Assembly: GCF_900114255.1 (NCBI RefSeq)
Contig: NZ_FOSL01000020.1
Location: 1-64,000, forward strand
Length of the DNA stretch: 64,000 nt
From: Neomesorhizobium albiziae
GTDB lineage: Bacteria; Pseudomonadota; Alphaproteobacteria; Rhizobiales; Rhizobiaceae
Direction of reading: 5' to 3'
The notes beneath the pieces are model-generated. The model ran no database searches, was not told the DNA's origin, and saw only the letters and a list, made by a program, of their open reading frames with translations. Shown piece after piece: positions 7,920-16,894 of this stretch. Within the stretch, counting starts at the first letter, position 1; the number at the start of each line of letters is the position of its first letter. The translations under genes were made by a program, and so were the position numbers.

Positions 7920-8864
7920 TCAGGCAAAGCGCGTGAAGTCGAGGCTTTCCACGATATGCGGTAGCTCTTCGGAGAAGTTTCGCTTGGGAGACCACCCGAG
8001 GGCCCTTAAAGCCGTATCATCGAGGCTGTAACGGATGTCCTGCCCGGACCGGTCGACGGTCTGCTCCCAGGCCCTTTCCTCGGGCACATTCAGGATACCT
8101 GCAATAGCTCTCAATACGTCGATATTGCAAAGCTCGATGCCACCACCAACGTTGTAGATTCTGTTGGCCTCGCCGCTATGAATTAGGGTTAGCAAAGCAT
8201 CAACCGTGTCGTCGGCGTGGAGCCACGATCGAACATAGCTGCCATCGCCGTGCATAACGGCCTTCAGGCCTCGGCGCATGCGCCACGCGCTCTTTGGAAT
8301 CAGTTTCTCAGGATATTGGTGCGCACCATAGTTGTTGGTAGGGCGCACTATCATCCAGTTAAGTCCATACGTGCGCCCCCAGCTCTTTACCAGCATGTCC
8401 GCCGCGGCTTTGGTCGCGGAATAAGGATTCGATGGAACGAGACGATCGGCTTCCGAGTGCTTGCCGTTCGCGATATCCCCGTAAACCTCATCTGTACTCA
8501 TATGAACAAAGAGCGGGCGCTCGTTGACGTGTTTGTGCCTGACAAGTTCAAGCAGATTCTGCGTCCCTAAGATATTCGTCTCGCAGAACCGGCGATTGGA
8601 TGTTATCGCGTTGTCCACATGACTCTCAGCAGCCATGTGAACAAGTACGTCGCACTCGGGCAGGAAATCAAGCTTCGCGATATCCACTTCGTGGAAGCGA
8701 TAGTTGGGGTAGGCTTCAAACTCCTGATGGACCCTGAGATCAGCGGCATAGCTGACCTTGTCGAAGTTTCTGACGAAACACCCCATATCAAGGCAACGCC
8801 GCACGAAGTGCTTGCCAATAAAACCCAAGCCCCCAGTGATAGAGACGATTTCGAACGTCCGCAT
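7920..8864 (-). CDS. dTDP-glucose 4,6-dehydratase-like NAD-dependent epimerase/dehydratase
   Basis: An extended short-chain dehydrogenase of 314 residues. TGGLGFIG (10-17) binds NAD, STDEVYG (123-129) holds the Thr-Asp-Glu triad specific to RmlB-type 4,6-dehydratases, and YSATK (148-152) is the catalytic Tyr/Lys pair. It is therefore expected to form a 4-keto-6-deoxy sugar nucleotide, but the nucleotide and base sugar are not determined. ATG at 8864 is preferred because the Rossmann strand starts directly after it; a second ATG lies at 8876. It heads a two-gene operon with the DegT aminotransferase. The usual rmlA, rmlC and rmlD partners are absent. Confidence 0.9.
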   Translation of the reverse strand: MRTFEIVSITGGLGFIGKHFVRRCLDMGCFVRNFDKVSYAADLRVHQEFEAYPNYRFHEVDIAKLDFLPECDVLVHMAAESHVDNAITSNRRFCETNILGTQNLLELVRHKHVNERPLFVHMSTDEVYGDIANGKHSEADRLVPSNPYSATKAAADMLVKSWGRTYGLNWMIVRPTNNYGAHQYPEKLIPKSAWRMRRGLKAVMHGDGSYVRSWLHADDTVDALLTLIHSGEANRIYNVGGGIELCNIDVLRAIAGILNVPEERAWEQTVDRSGQDIRYSLDDTALRALGWSPKRNFSEELPHIVESLDFTRFA

Positions 8865-9089
8865 GAACCTACCCATCAGAAGAATCTGTGTTTGCGCTTC
8901 ATAAGGCGCTACCCTGCACCGAGCAAGCAACACGGTTGGGCCCAATTCAAGCAGTCTCACCTTCCTGTTGATAATTCCGAGAATTCCTATTCAACTGCGT
9001 CGAGGCGCTTACACTCGACCCACCTATACTCTTTTGTCCCATTGTGAACTCCAGCTAGGCAGGCGGAGCGAAAAACGAGGTTGAGCAAA
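8865..9089. promoter_or_regulatory. Divergent promoter region of the glycan locus
   Basis: 225 bases between the leftward dehydratase-aminotransferase pair and the rightward GT2 gene. It is AT-richer than the surrounding genome and must contain both promoters. I cannot assign specific boxes with confidence. Confidence 0.35.
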
Positions 9090-10040
9090 ATGCGGATTTC
9101 GGTCGTAACGCCACTCTACAGAAGCGCTCCATACCTTGAGGAACTGTACCAGCGAACGGTTGCCGCCATTGAGGCAACTGGAGCCGGCGAACATGAGATC
9201 ATATTCGTCAACGATTGCGGACCAGACAATAGCCTTGAGGTCGCGAAGGAAATTGCCGCGCGAGACCCTTCTGTGATCGTTGTCGATCTCTCGCGCAATT
9301 TCGGCCAGCACAGAGCAATTCTGATTGGTCTTGAGCATTCCAGCGGTGATCTGACCTTCGTGATGGACAGTGACCTCGAGGAGGAGCCGGAGTGGATCAC
9401 ACTGTTTTATGAGGCGATGACCACACGCGGAGTCGATGTCGTGTATGGCGTTTTGGACACAAAGAAGGGAGGATCCGTTTACCGTATGGCGCGGCGAATC
9501 TTTTACACAGTGCTGAATTCCCTTTCTGACTTCGGCTTTCCTGAAAATGTGGTGACGGCCCGTTTGATGTCGCGCAGGTACATCGATGCTCTTCAACAAT
9601 TTGGCGAGAGAGAAGTCTACCTCGCAGGCATCTGGCATGTAGCCGGGTTTGCGCAGTTGCCTGTGAGGGTAAAGAAATTGGACACAAGCACCACAACTTA
9701 CACGCTTACACGCGCTGCCGGGCTTTTCATCAACGCAGTCACGGCATTTTCGACCAGGCCGCTGATCTCGATAGCGGTCGCGGGCATCTGCCTTTCGGCC
9801 GTGGCATTCGCGTACACGTTATGGATCACGCTACGAAGAATGTTTTGGGGAGTTGCAGTTGAAGGGTGGACTTCAACGATGGCAGCAACGCTGATCATCG
9901 GTGGGCTCACGCTCTTCTTCAATGGAATTATGGCAATTTACATTGCCAAGATATTTATCGAAGTAAAGCAGCGACCGCGCGTAATAGTCCGCGAAGTCCA
10001 TAGAGCCCCGAGCAAAAAGGCGCAACGCCGCCCTCAGTGA
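9081..10040 (+). CDS. Membrane-anchored family 2 glycosyltransferase (GtrB/DPM1-like)
   Basis: A GT-A glycosyltransferase of 316-319 residues. VVTPLYRSAPYLEEL opens the nucleotide-binding fold, VNDCGPDNS follows at about 40-48, and DSD at about 93-95 is the metal-binding DXD. Two hydrophobic helices near residues 230-255 and 268-295 resemble the C-terminal membrane anchor of GtrB, ArnC and polyisoprenyl-phosphate sugar transferases. It probably charges undecaprenyl phosphate with a sugar at the inner face of the membrane. Translation may begin at TTG 9081 (after GAGG) or at the ATG three codons later. It stands alone between divergent transcription units. Confidence 0.88.
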   Translation: MSKMRISVVTPLYRSAPYLEELYQRTVAAIEATGAGEHEIIFVNDCGPDNSLEVAKEIAARDPSVIVVDLSRNFGQHRAILIGLEHSSGDLTFVMDSDLEEEPEWITLFYEAMTTRGVDVVYGVLDTKKGGSVYRMARRIFYTVLNSLSDFGFPENVVTARLMSRRYIDALQQFGEREVYLAGIWHVAGFAQLPVRVKKLDTSTTTYTLTRAAGLFINAVTAFSTRPLISIAVAGICLSAVAFAYTLWITLRRMFWGVAVEGWTSTMAATLIIGGLTLFFNGIMAIYIAKIFIEVKQRPRVIVREVHRAPSKKAQRRPQ

Positions 10041-10058
10041 CACCGCGAAGTCGCAAAG

Positions 10059-10904
10059 TTATATGGGGTTTCTTAAAAGTCTCGCGCGCCGGGTCTCGAG
10101 GTATCCCGCTGCGTCCGCGGCAGGCTGATTGTCCAAATCCAATAGTTGTCGATCGGCAGGAGACAGGCGACCCGAATCTTCAACCATGCTCTTTAGATAA
10201 ATCTGCTGCTTGATGAAGGGCAACGTATAGACGTGATTGATTGCACGCCGATCGCAAAGGGTGACATTTCGTCCTCCGCAATGGAAGGTCATGCAGTCGA
10301 GAACGATGAAGCACCCGGCCCGCGCAAGCGCAACAGTCTCGAGTCCATGAACCGCGCTATCCGATGGAAACGCCTCTTGTTTATGGGAGCCAGGCACGAC
10401 TCTTGTGGCTCCATTCTCGACGGTGAAGGCGTCGACGCAATAGAGCGCGTTGATTGCCAGCGGCCTCGAGGTTGTGAAGTGTTGATAGGGGAGATCTCGG
10501 TGATAGTATGCTTGGTTGTACCGATCGGATACCGCGGGATTGATGACGCCATTTTGCTGATTGAGAATAAATGTATTGCCAAGGAGCCGTTCGCAGAGCG
10601 AAATGATAGTCGGCGTTTTGGCAAGCTCCAAAAACATGTGGTCGTAAGCTAGCATTCCCCGAATCGTGTTGTGCTCGTCGATGCTGCGCAGAGCATCACG
10701 GCCGCCATGGCTGGTGAAGTAAGTTTGGGCGACTGTATCGAAGCACTTTGCGATGTGCGCCTTGTAATCATCAGAGAAACCGGGATCGACAATCGAGAAA
10801 CCAACCAGTCGCAGCTCTTCACACGCGACATCGATGCGGTCCACAGTGGCGGTTTGCTCCTTTACGCCGTAGCGCGGCACTGACGAACGTTCAACCATTG
10901 CCAT
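10059..10904 (-). CDS. Phytanoyl-CoA dioxygenase (PhyH) family protein
   Basis: A 281-residue Fe(II)/2-oxoglutarate-dependent oxygenase. The iron facial triad is His135 and Asp137 (in YYHRDLPYQ) with His208 (in TFHCGGRN). Arg212 or Arg220 is placed to bind 2-oxoglutarate, and ENGATRVVPGSHK (163-175) is a characteristic PhyH segment. Family members hydroxylate lipids, amino acids, sugars and antibiotics. In this cluster the likely substrate is a sugar nucleotide, a lipid-linked sugar or an acyl substituent, which is inference. It lies 17 bases downstream of a C-methyltransferase-like gene in the same direction. Confidence 0.9.
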   Translation of the reverse strand: MAMVERSSVPRYGVKEQTATVDRIDVACEELRLVGFSIVDPGFSDDYKAHIAKCFDTVAQTYFTSHGGRDALRSIDEHNTIRGMLAYDHMFLELAKTPTIISLCERLLGNTFILNQQNGVINPAVSDRYNQAYYHRDLPYQHFTTSRPLAINALYCVDAFTVENGATRVVPGSHKQEAFPSDSAVHGLETVALARAGCFIVLDCMTFHCGGRNVTLCDRRAINHVYTLPFIKQQIYLKSMVEDSGRLSPADRQLLDLDNQPAADAAGYLETRRARLLRNPI

Positions 10905-10921
10905 TGTTCGGATAGACTCCC

Positions 10922-12082
10922 TTATCGATCCACTATGTCATGCCAAGTCGTAACAGCGAAACGCTTGTTGTCAAAATAGGGTGACAACCTTGTTTGAGTT
11001 CGAGGATGCGTGGCCAGCAGAAGAGCGGCGCCGCCACCGACGTCTGTACTTGAAATAGCTTCTACAGGAATGCCAAGCCGCCGCGCTCCTGCGGGATCGT
11101 CGACTAGCAGGATTTTGATCCGCGACCAGGTGGTGGGCGCGTAAGCGCGTAGCAAAGTAGCCGTTTCCCCTGCCCCGAAGGCATAAACAGTCGAATGGCA
11201 AACGAGCCGCCCTAGCAATATTTCGTCGAGATTCCGCCAAGCGGTAAGATAGCGGATGCGCGCTCGAGTCAAATCATTTAGTTCGTTCGAGGTCGGTATG
11301 CTTGGCCTGACGCTATCGCGAAGCGGAGAGTGGGGGGAAGATAGCGGCATCAAGGTGGCGCATTGGAAATCTCCGCCTGTTGACTGTGCAAGTTCTGTGT
11401 TTGCGATCACTCTAAGGTTCGCTTTGGCTGCAAGAATCGCAAACGCTCTGCTTGTAAAGGTATGGACATGGTCGACAAATAGAAGCTCAAGATTCGGAAT
11501 GGCCGAAGGAAATATGAGAATTGCTATTCCTTCAGGTTTTAATAGATGCGAAATCTTGTTTAAGAATTGGCACGGATCGGCGGCGTGCTCGATAACATTG
11601 ATTGCAAATATAAGATCGAAGGAGCCGGGAGGAGCCGAAAAGTCTTCCAAATAACGATTGAGAATCGTAATCCCTGGTTGGGGGACGCCCACAGTTAGGC
11701 TCGATGCTGCCTCTAGCCCAGTGAAACCGGACCGAGGCCAAATTTTAGAGAGTTCTTTTAGCACAAAGCCAGCGCCACAGCCAATCTCGAGCACATCGCG
11801 AGGTTGTAGGCTACCTGCTTCGCGCTTTACTAGCGACGCGTAGCTCCCGCCCCTGCGTACGTCGAACCCGCTGTTGTAAAGCCCAAGGTCGTAGTCTGTT
11901 GAATAGAAGGTTCGCACCTTGTCCTTCGAAAGCGATTCCGAATGGCTAGTTGCCCCACAAACGCAGCACGACGATTTACGCAGCGCCCACGGGAAAATTG
12001 ATCCGTCGCTCACAACTGAACGGGAAGGATGTGGCACGGGCAGTTCCACGACATCAACTGAATCGCAAATTGTACACTTCAT
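10922..12082 (-). CDS. C-methyltransferase-like SAM enzyme with N-terminal zinc site
   Basis: A 386-residue protein with three parts. The N-terminus carries CxxC pairs at Cys3/Cys6 and Cys39/Cys42, suggesting a zinc ribbon. A class I SAM domain follows (VLEIGCGAGFVL at about 97-108, FAINVIEH further on). The C-terminal third ends with YAFGAGETATLL, a second Rossmann-like motif. This order is that of sugar C-methyltransferases such as TylC3/NovU and their relatives. Those enzymes methylate C3 or C5 of a 4-keto sugar, which would fit the neighbouring 4,6-dehydratase. It forms a two-gene unit with the PhyH oxygenase. Confidence 0.85.
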   Translation of the reverse strand: MKCTICDSVDVVELPVPHPSRSVVSDGSIFPWALRKSSCCVCGATSHSESLSKDKVRTFYSTDYDLGLYNSGFDVRRGGSYASLVKREAGSLQPRDVLEIGCGAGFVLKELSKIWPRSGFTGLEAASSLTVGVPQPGITILNRYLEDFSAPPGSFDLIFAINVIEHAADPCQFLNKISHLLKPEGIAILIFPSAIPNLELLFVDHVHTFTSRAFAILAAKANLRVIANTELAQSTGGDFQCATLMPLSSPHSPLRDSVRPSIPTSNELNDLTRARIRYLTAWRNLDEILLGRLVCHSTVYAFGAGETATLLRAYAPTTWSRIKILLVDDPAGARRLGIPVEAISSTDVGGGAALLLATHPRTQTRLSPYFDNKRFAVTTWHDIVDR

Positions 12083-12204
12083 AGGGCATCCACTTCGCTA
12101 AAGCTGTTAGATTCTGGACCGAAGGCTAGTAATGGCATATCGGACTAGCGAATACCTACATGACAGGCCAAGCGCTCGGTGGTTGCGAAGAGAGAGGAAA
12201 GCAG

Positions 12205-12846
12205 ATGCCCGATGGGTCCTATTACCGAATCGTGAGGCACTACGAGGATTGCTTGGCACGACATAACGAGGGGGCGGCAGCGGTCGACTGGAGTTCGGAC
12301 GAAAGCGCACGCATCCGCTATGATGTTATGTTGGGGCTCGTCCGCCAGAAGGATCGAGCCACTACACTTCTTGATTTCGGATGCGGGCTCGGCGCGCTCA
12401 AAGACCACATCGATGAGCGTGGATTTCGTTCGATCCTTTACGCTGGGCTCGATCTTTCACCTAAGTTTGCTGAGGCCGCCCGTGCGCGGCACCCCGACGT
12501 CCGGATCTATTGCCACGACGTGCTTGAGGACGACAGCGATCTGCCTCAATTTGACTACGTCGTCATGAACGGCATCTTCACACGACGGCATGACCTTACG
12601 ACTGCGGAGATGCAAACCTATTTTGAGAAACTTGCGACGCGCGTTTTTTCGTTTGCCCGCATAGGCATTGCGTTCAATGTCATGTCGAGCTGCGTCGACT
12701 GGGAGAGCGAATCCCTATTTCATCCTTCGCACGGCGAGCTCTCGCGCTTCATATGCAAAAGCCTTTCGCGCCATTTTGTGCTGCGCAACGACTACGGGCT
12801 CTTCGAAACGACGTGCTATGTCTATCGGCATCTCGAGGAGACTTAA
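12205..12846 (+). CDS. Class I SAM-dependent methyltransferase
   Basis: 213 residues with SAM motif I LLDFGCGLGAL (55-65), a motif II acidic residue at the end of LYAGLDLSPKF, and FDYVVMNGIF as motif IV. ATG 12205 is selected because AGAGAGGAAA sits just upstream; an in-frame ATG at 12160 is possible. It is the first gene of a seven-gene rightward operon and ends one base before the next start. The substrate is unknown; in context a sugar hydroxyl, amine or carboxylate is likely. Confidence 0.87.
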   Translation: MPDGSYYRIVRHYEDCLARHNEGAAAVDWSSDESARIRYDVMLGLVRQKDRATTLLDFGCGLGALKDHIDERGFRSILYAGLDLSPKFAEAARARHPDVRIYCHDVLEDDSDLPQFDYVVMNGIFTRRHDLTTAEMQTYFEKLATRVFSFARIGIAFNVMSSCVDWESESLFHPSHGELSRFICKSLSRHFVLRNDYGLFETTCYVYRHLEET

Positions 12847-12847
12847 G

Positions 12848-13525
12848 ATGACGAGTGACATGAAGACGCGTCCGATCGTTGTTTTTGGCGCCGGCGAGTT
12901 AGCCGAGGTCGCTAATTTTTATTTCAACGAGGCCGATCGCGAAGTAGCCGCTTTTACCGTAGATGGCGAAAGGCTAATTGAGCCTCATTTCTGTGGCAGG
13001 CCTGTTGTGGCGATGGAGGAAGTCGCAGCCGCTTTTCCGCCTACGTCGCATGATTTCTTTGTCGCCGTAGGCTATTCGCGGATCAACGGCCTTCGGCAAT
13101 CGAAATGCGAGGCAGCGTTCGGGCTCGGATATTCGCTCACGAGCTACGTCTCGAGGCGAGCGTCCGTCTTCTCGAACGTCGCGATCGGCTGGAACGCGTT
13201 TATCCTCGAAGATAACACGGTGCAGCCGTTCGCCAAGATCGGGAACGGCGTGACGCTCTGGAGCGGCAACCACATTGGACACCACTCGACAATTGGAGAC
13301 TTCGTATTCATCAGTTCCCACGTTGTCATTTCGGGTGGCGTGAAGGTCGGCGAGCGTTCGTTCATCGGCGTGAACTCCACCACCAATGATCACATCAGCA
13401 TCGGCGAACGATGTATCGTCGGATCAGGTTGCCTTATTTCCCAGAACTTGAAGGACGAGAGCGTTATGTCGTCGGAGCCAGCAAAACTATCCCGCGTGCC
13501 GAGCAGCCGGCTTAGGGGCTTCTAG
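12848..13525 (+). CDS. NeuD/PglD-type sugar acyltransferase (left-handed beta helix)
   Basis: 225 residues. The N-terminal Rossmann-like domain contains IVVFGAGELAEVANFY (about 9-24), as in PglD/NeuD. The C-terminal half is built of hexapeptide repeats (GNGVTLWSGNHIGHHSTIG and onward), the left-handed beta helix that binds acyl-CoA. His residues in this region could serve as the catalytic base. It would N- or O-acylate an aminosugar such as the product of the DegT enzyme. It starts two bases after the stop of the preceding methyltransferase, so it is translationally coupled. Confidence 0.88.
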   Translation: MTSDMKTRPIVVFGAGELAEVANFYFNEADREVAAFTVDGERLIEPHFCGRPVVAMEEVAAAFPPTSHDFFVAVGYSRINGLRQSKCEAAFGLGYSLTSYVSRRASVFSNVAIGWNAFILEDNTVQPFAKIGNGVTLWSGNHIGHHSTIGDFVFISSHVVISGGVKVGERSFIGVNSTTNDHISIGERCIVGSGCLISQNLKDESVMSSEPAKLSRVPSSRLRGF

Positions 13526-13528
13526 GCC

Positions 13529-14470
13529 ATGCACGCGGTCCGCTTGGGACATGTCTTCTCGGCGGAGCAGGGTCCGAGCTGGATGAGAAGCCATGCAACT
13601 TATGCTGCGCCGGTATCACTAGATAAGAGCCGAGCGCGTGTTTTCATTGTTACGCGGGACGACGAAAATCGCGGCTTAGTCGGCTGGGTGGACGTCGCGC
13701 TGGATGATCCACGGCGCATTCTCGCGGTTTCCGACCGCCCGTGTCTGATGCCGGGAGCACTTGGTGCCTTTGACGACCGAGGCATCTCGATCGGGTCTGC
13801 CAATCGTATCGGCTCGGAACTTTGGCTCTACTACATGGGCTGGAACACAGCGGTCGATGTTCCCTTTCGCAACGCCATTGGGCTAGCGATCTCGAAAGAC
13901 GGCCGGGGTGAGAGTTTCGAGCGCATTTTCCAGGGACCGCTTCTCGATCGCAGTCGTTTCGATCCCTTTACCATCAGCTATCCATTCGTTATTCCCGGCG
14001 CTGGGCGAAAGAACTGGATCATGTACTACGGATCGAGCCGGAGCGGGAGCAATCGCGGGGAGACAATGGACCACGTCATTACATCGGCCACCTCGGTTGA
14101 CGGAATAGACTGGAGGCCAACGGGGCTTGAGGAGATCGGTCTCGAGGAGGGCGAATACGGACTGTCGAGGCCTTGGGTTTTCTGCATCTCTGGACGCACG
14201 TTCATGCTTTACTCAATTCGGTGCGAGAACTACACAATTGGCCTCGCCGAGCAAAGGGAGAGCGGCCGCCGCTGGTTGCGACTTTCGAGCAATCTTCTCA
14301 CCGGCTCGGCTGAGGCGTGGGAAAGTGAGGCGACCTGCTACCCAGCGGTGCTTGCCTGGGGGGATCGCTTGTACCTTTTCTATAGCGGTAACGGTTATGG
14401 GCGCACCGGCTTTGGCGTCGCCGTGCTAAAGACCGACAGGAACCGGCCCTTGCGGATACCCGCCTCATGA
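13529..14470 (+). CDS. Five-bladed beta-propeller glycosidase-like protein (GH43/GH130 type)
   Basis: 313 residues. Repeating segments such as ELWLYYMGWNT, NWIMYYGSSRSG, FMLYSIR and LYLFYSGNGYGRTG are the aromatic blades of GH32/43/62/68/130 propellers. MRSHATYAAPVSLDK near the start matches a group found beside WbqC and sugar-modification genes in surface-glycan clusters. There is no signal peptide, so it probably acts in the cytoplasm, where a hydrolase would be odd; a phosphorylase-like or non-catalytic role is possible. It lies three bases after the acyltransferase and shares an ATGA overlap with wbqC. Confidence 0.75.
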   Translation: MHAVRLGHVFSAEQGPSWMRSHATYAAPVSLDKSRARVFIVTRDDENRGLVGWVDVALDDPRRILAVSDRPCLMPGALGAFDDRGISIGSANRIGSELWLYYMGWNTAVDVPFRNAIGLAISKDGRGESFERIFQGPLLDRSRFDPFTISYPFVIPGAGRKNWIMYYGSSRSGSNRGETMDHVITSATSVDGIDWRPTGLEEIGLEEGEYGLSRPWVFCISGRTFMLYSIRCENYTIGLAEQRESGRRWLRLSSNLLTGSAEAWESEATCYPAVLAWGDRLYLFYSGNGYGRTGFGVAVLKTDRNRPLRIPAS

Positions 14471-15207
14471 ACGTTGCGCCACGAAAGATGCTGGTCATCC
14501 TTCAGTCGAACTACATTCCATGGAAGGGCTACTTCGACCTCCTCGCGGCGGCCGACGAGTTCTTTATCTTCGACGAGGTTCAGTTCACGCGCCGCGACTG
14601 GCGCAACCGGAACAAGCTGATCGTCGCAGGGCAGCCGCGATGGCTAACGATTCCGGTGCAGACGAAAGGCAGATACGATGCACCGATCGATGAGATCGAA
14701 GTGATGGGCTCGAGATGGGCGCGAGAACATTGGCAGACGATCAGCCTCAACTATCGGCGAGCACCATTTTTTGAGGAGATCGCGCCGAGACTGGAGGCAG
14801 CCTATCACAACGCTGAGAACCTAACGCTTCTAACGGAGATCAATGAGCTTTTCTTGAAAGAGCTAGCGCTGATTCTCGGCATCCGGACGCCTCTCGTTCG
14901 CGACAGAAGCGTTCCGCGTACAACCAATGATCCGACCGCGCGCTTGGTCGAGATCTGTGTCTCGCGAGGAGCGACCGATTATCTCTCTGGCCCGGCAGCC
15001 AAGTCTTACATTGATCGCGCCCAGTTCGATGCTGCGCGCATTCGCCTCCACTATGCGAATTACACCGGATATCCTGTGTATGACCAAGGCTCGCCAGCAT
15101 TTGAGCACGGAGTAAGCATGATCGACACCTTGATGCAGTGCGGAACCGCAGCTAGAGGACATCTGAAGAGCATTAGGGAGGACTCAAGCCTTTTGCAGCC
15201 CGAATGA
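14467..15207 (+). CDS. WbqC-family protein
   Basis: A 246-residue member of the WbqC family, recognised by VILQSNYIPWKGYFDLL near residues 10-26, DEVQFTRRDWRNRNKL near 38-53, and the mid-protein TIPVQTKGRYDAPI. WbqC proteins occur in O-antigen and capsule loci, but their reaction is not firmly established. The protein is soluble, with no signal or membrane segment. Its ATGA start overlaps the stop of the propeller gene, pointing to a joint role with it. Confidence 0.92.
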   Translation: MNVAPRKMLVILQSNYIPWKGYFDLLAAADEFFIFDEVQFTRRDWRNRNKLIVAGQPRWLTIPVQTKGRYDAPIDEIEVMGSRWAREHWQTISLNYRRAPFFEEIAPRLEAAYHNAENLTLLTEINELFLKELALILGIRTPLVRDRSVPRTTNDPTARLVEICVSRGATDYLSGPAAKSYIDRAQFDAARIRLHYANYTGYPVYDQGSPAFEHGVSMIDTLMQCGTAARGHLKSIREDSSLLQPE

Positions 15208-15219
15208 CGTGACTGGTTG

Positions 15220-15942
15220 GTGACAATATCGCAGCTCTCTAACCGCTCCATCTCAGAGAGTCGCTGGACTTGCCCAAGGATCCAGCTATATCCCTTTGCC
15301 GATCGTGTCTACCCTGCGGAGGTTTCACTGGAACGCCGTGACATTATTCGACGGATATTAGAAGTGCCGAAGGTTTACACGGGGTTCCAGGATTTCGTCG
15401 GAGCCCGCTCGGCACGCCAACGCATTGTCGATGACGTGCTCGAAATTCGTTCAGGTGATCGCGTGCTTGATGTCGGATGCGGACCTGCAGACATTTTGGC
15501 TTTCTTGCCCCAGGTCGACTATCTCGGTATCGACTATTCGGAAGATTATATAGACGCAGCGCGGCGCCGCTTCGGAAATCGAGGACGCTTCCTCGCTGCC
15601 GACGTGAGTTCACTCCGTGACCAAGGGATAACGGGCTTTGACGTGGTAATCGCCCTCGGAGTTCTCCATCATCTCGATGACGTCTCTGCCAAGGGCCTGA
15701 TGCGCGACGTGCGGGATAGCCTGAAGCCTGGAGGTCGTTTCGTTTGCGTCGATCCATTGATTGAATATCCGCAAAATCCCATCGCACGCCTTCTCGCACG
15801 CTTGGACAGGGGCCAGTTTGTACGCACGCGCGAAGGCTATAGCGAACTCGCGCGCTCGGTGTTTGCGATCATTTCGGTAGAGCCGCGCCGCGATCTGCTT
15901 CGCGTCCCGTACAGTCATGCAATCACACGGTGCAGCCTATGA
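15220..15942 (+). CDS. Class I SAM-dependent methyltransferase
   Basis: About 240 residues. VLDVGCGPADILAFLP is SAM motif I (about 82-97), YLGIDYSEDYIDAAR holds the adenosyl-ribose acid, and GVLHHLDD is motif IV with LKPGGRFVCVDP after it. A TTG (15217) and a GTG (15220) are both possible starts 10-13 bases after wbqC, with no strong ribosome site, so the true start may be further in. It overlaps the next methyltransferase by ATGA. The Methyltransf_11/25 type suggests a small-molecule or sugar target. Confidence 0.85.
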   Translation: MTISQLSNRSISESRWTCPRIQLYPFADRVYPAEVSLERRDIIRRILEVPKVYTGFQDFVGARSARQRIVDDVLEIRSGDRVLDVGCGPADILAFLPQVDYLGIDYSEDYIDAARRRFGNRGRFLAADVSSLRDQGITGFDVVIALGVLHHLDDVSAKGLMRDVRDSLKPGGRFVCVDPLIEYPQNPIARLLARLDRGQFVRTREGYSELARSVFAIISVEPRRDLLRVPYSHAITRCSL

Positions 15943-16817
15943 AGGCTGGCGCGATCGATCGGAGTGAGTTGGCCGAATTTTTGGCGTCCGTTGTCGCGCC
16001 TGAATGCATCAGCTATTGCGCGGCGAAAGTGGGCGCTAGCGCAGATGCAATTCTCAAGAGAATTCAGACATATGCGGGCGAGGTTCCAATCGCTTTATCG
16101 TTGCTCGACGGCGTTTCCCTCGCGAATCGAAGGGCCCTGGATGTAGGGGCCGGTATCGGACTTACGTCGTTCTTTCTGCATCGCTCTGGTTTTGACGTCA
16201 CGGCCTTAGAACCAGGTGGAATTGGATTCGAGATCAACCACACGCTGTTTTTCGCGCTGCGCGATCATCTCGACTGCTCAGAAGTATCCTTGCTCTCCTT
16301 TGGAGCGGAAGTCCTCGATCCGGAGCGCAACGGCCGGTTCGACATTATATTTTCCGCCAATGTACTCGAGCATGTGTCCGACCTTGAGGCAGTGGTCGGA
16401 GCTCTGGCACGTGTTCTATCAGCAGACGGCGTGATGGTGCACACTTGCCCCAACTACACCGTTCCATACGAGCCACATTATCGCATGCCGCTGCTGCCCT
16501 TTGCGCCAGCGGCGACGCCCTGGGCGCGCGGTCGCAAGGCCGAAGACCTTTGGCGCAGCTTCAACTTTGTCACCGCCGGGGAGCTGGAACGCTTGATGCA
16601 ACGTGCTGGGCTCAAGCCTGTTTTTGCGAAGGGCATCATGGCTCAAGCCTTCGAGAGGGTGCTCCTAGACCAAGGCTTCGCCGGGCGCCACAGCCCAGCT
16701 ATGGCATCCGTTGCAAAATTCCTGAAGGCAACTGGGGGACTGAACTTGCTGCGTAGATGGCCTCCTCAGTTCGCCACTCCGTTGGTGGTAATGGCCACCA
16801 AGATTGCCAGCAACTGA
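15939..16817 (+). CDS. Class I SAM-dependent methyltransferase
   Basis: 292 residues from the ATG that overlaps the previous stop. ALDVGAGIGLTSFFL is SAM motif I, VTALEPGGIGFEIN gives the ribose-binding acid, and FSANVLEHVSDLEAV is motif IV. The segment MPLLPFAPAATPWARGRK after it resembles the substrate-capping insert of sugar and aglycone methyltransferases. It is the third methyltransferase of this operon, which suggests that more than one position or more than one sugar is methylated. Confidence 0.85.
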   Translation: MKAGAIDRSELAEFLASVVAPECISYCAAKVGASADAILKRIQTYAGEVPIALSLLDGVSLANRRALDVGAGIGLTSFFLHRSGFDVTALEPGGIGFEINHTLFFALRDHLDCSEVSLLSFGAEVLDPERNGRFDIIFSANVLEHVSDLEAVVGALARVLSADGVMVHTCPNYTVPYEPHYRMPLLPFAPAATPWARGRKAEDLWRSFNFVTAGELERLMQRAGLKPVFAKGIMAQAFERVLLDQGFAGRHSPAMASVAKFLKATGGLNLLRRWPPQFATPLVVMATKIASN

Positions 16818-16894
16818 ACCATTGCAAACAAGCTGTATGCCGCGATGCCAATCGTTCCAGTACAGTCTTTCATCCAACTGTGCACCCGGCTTTC

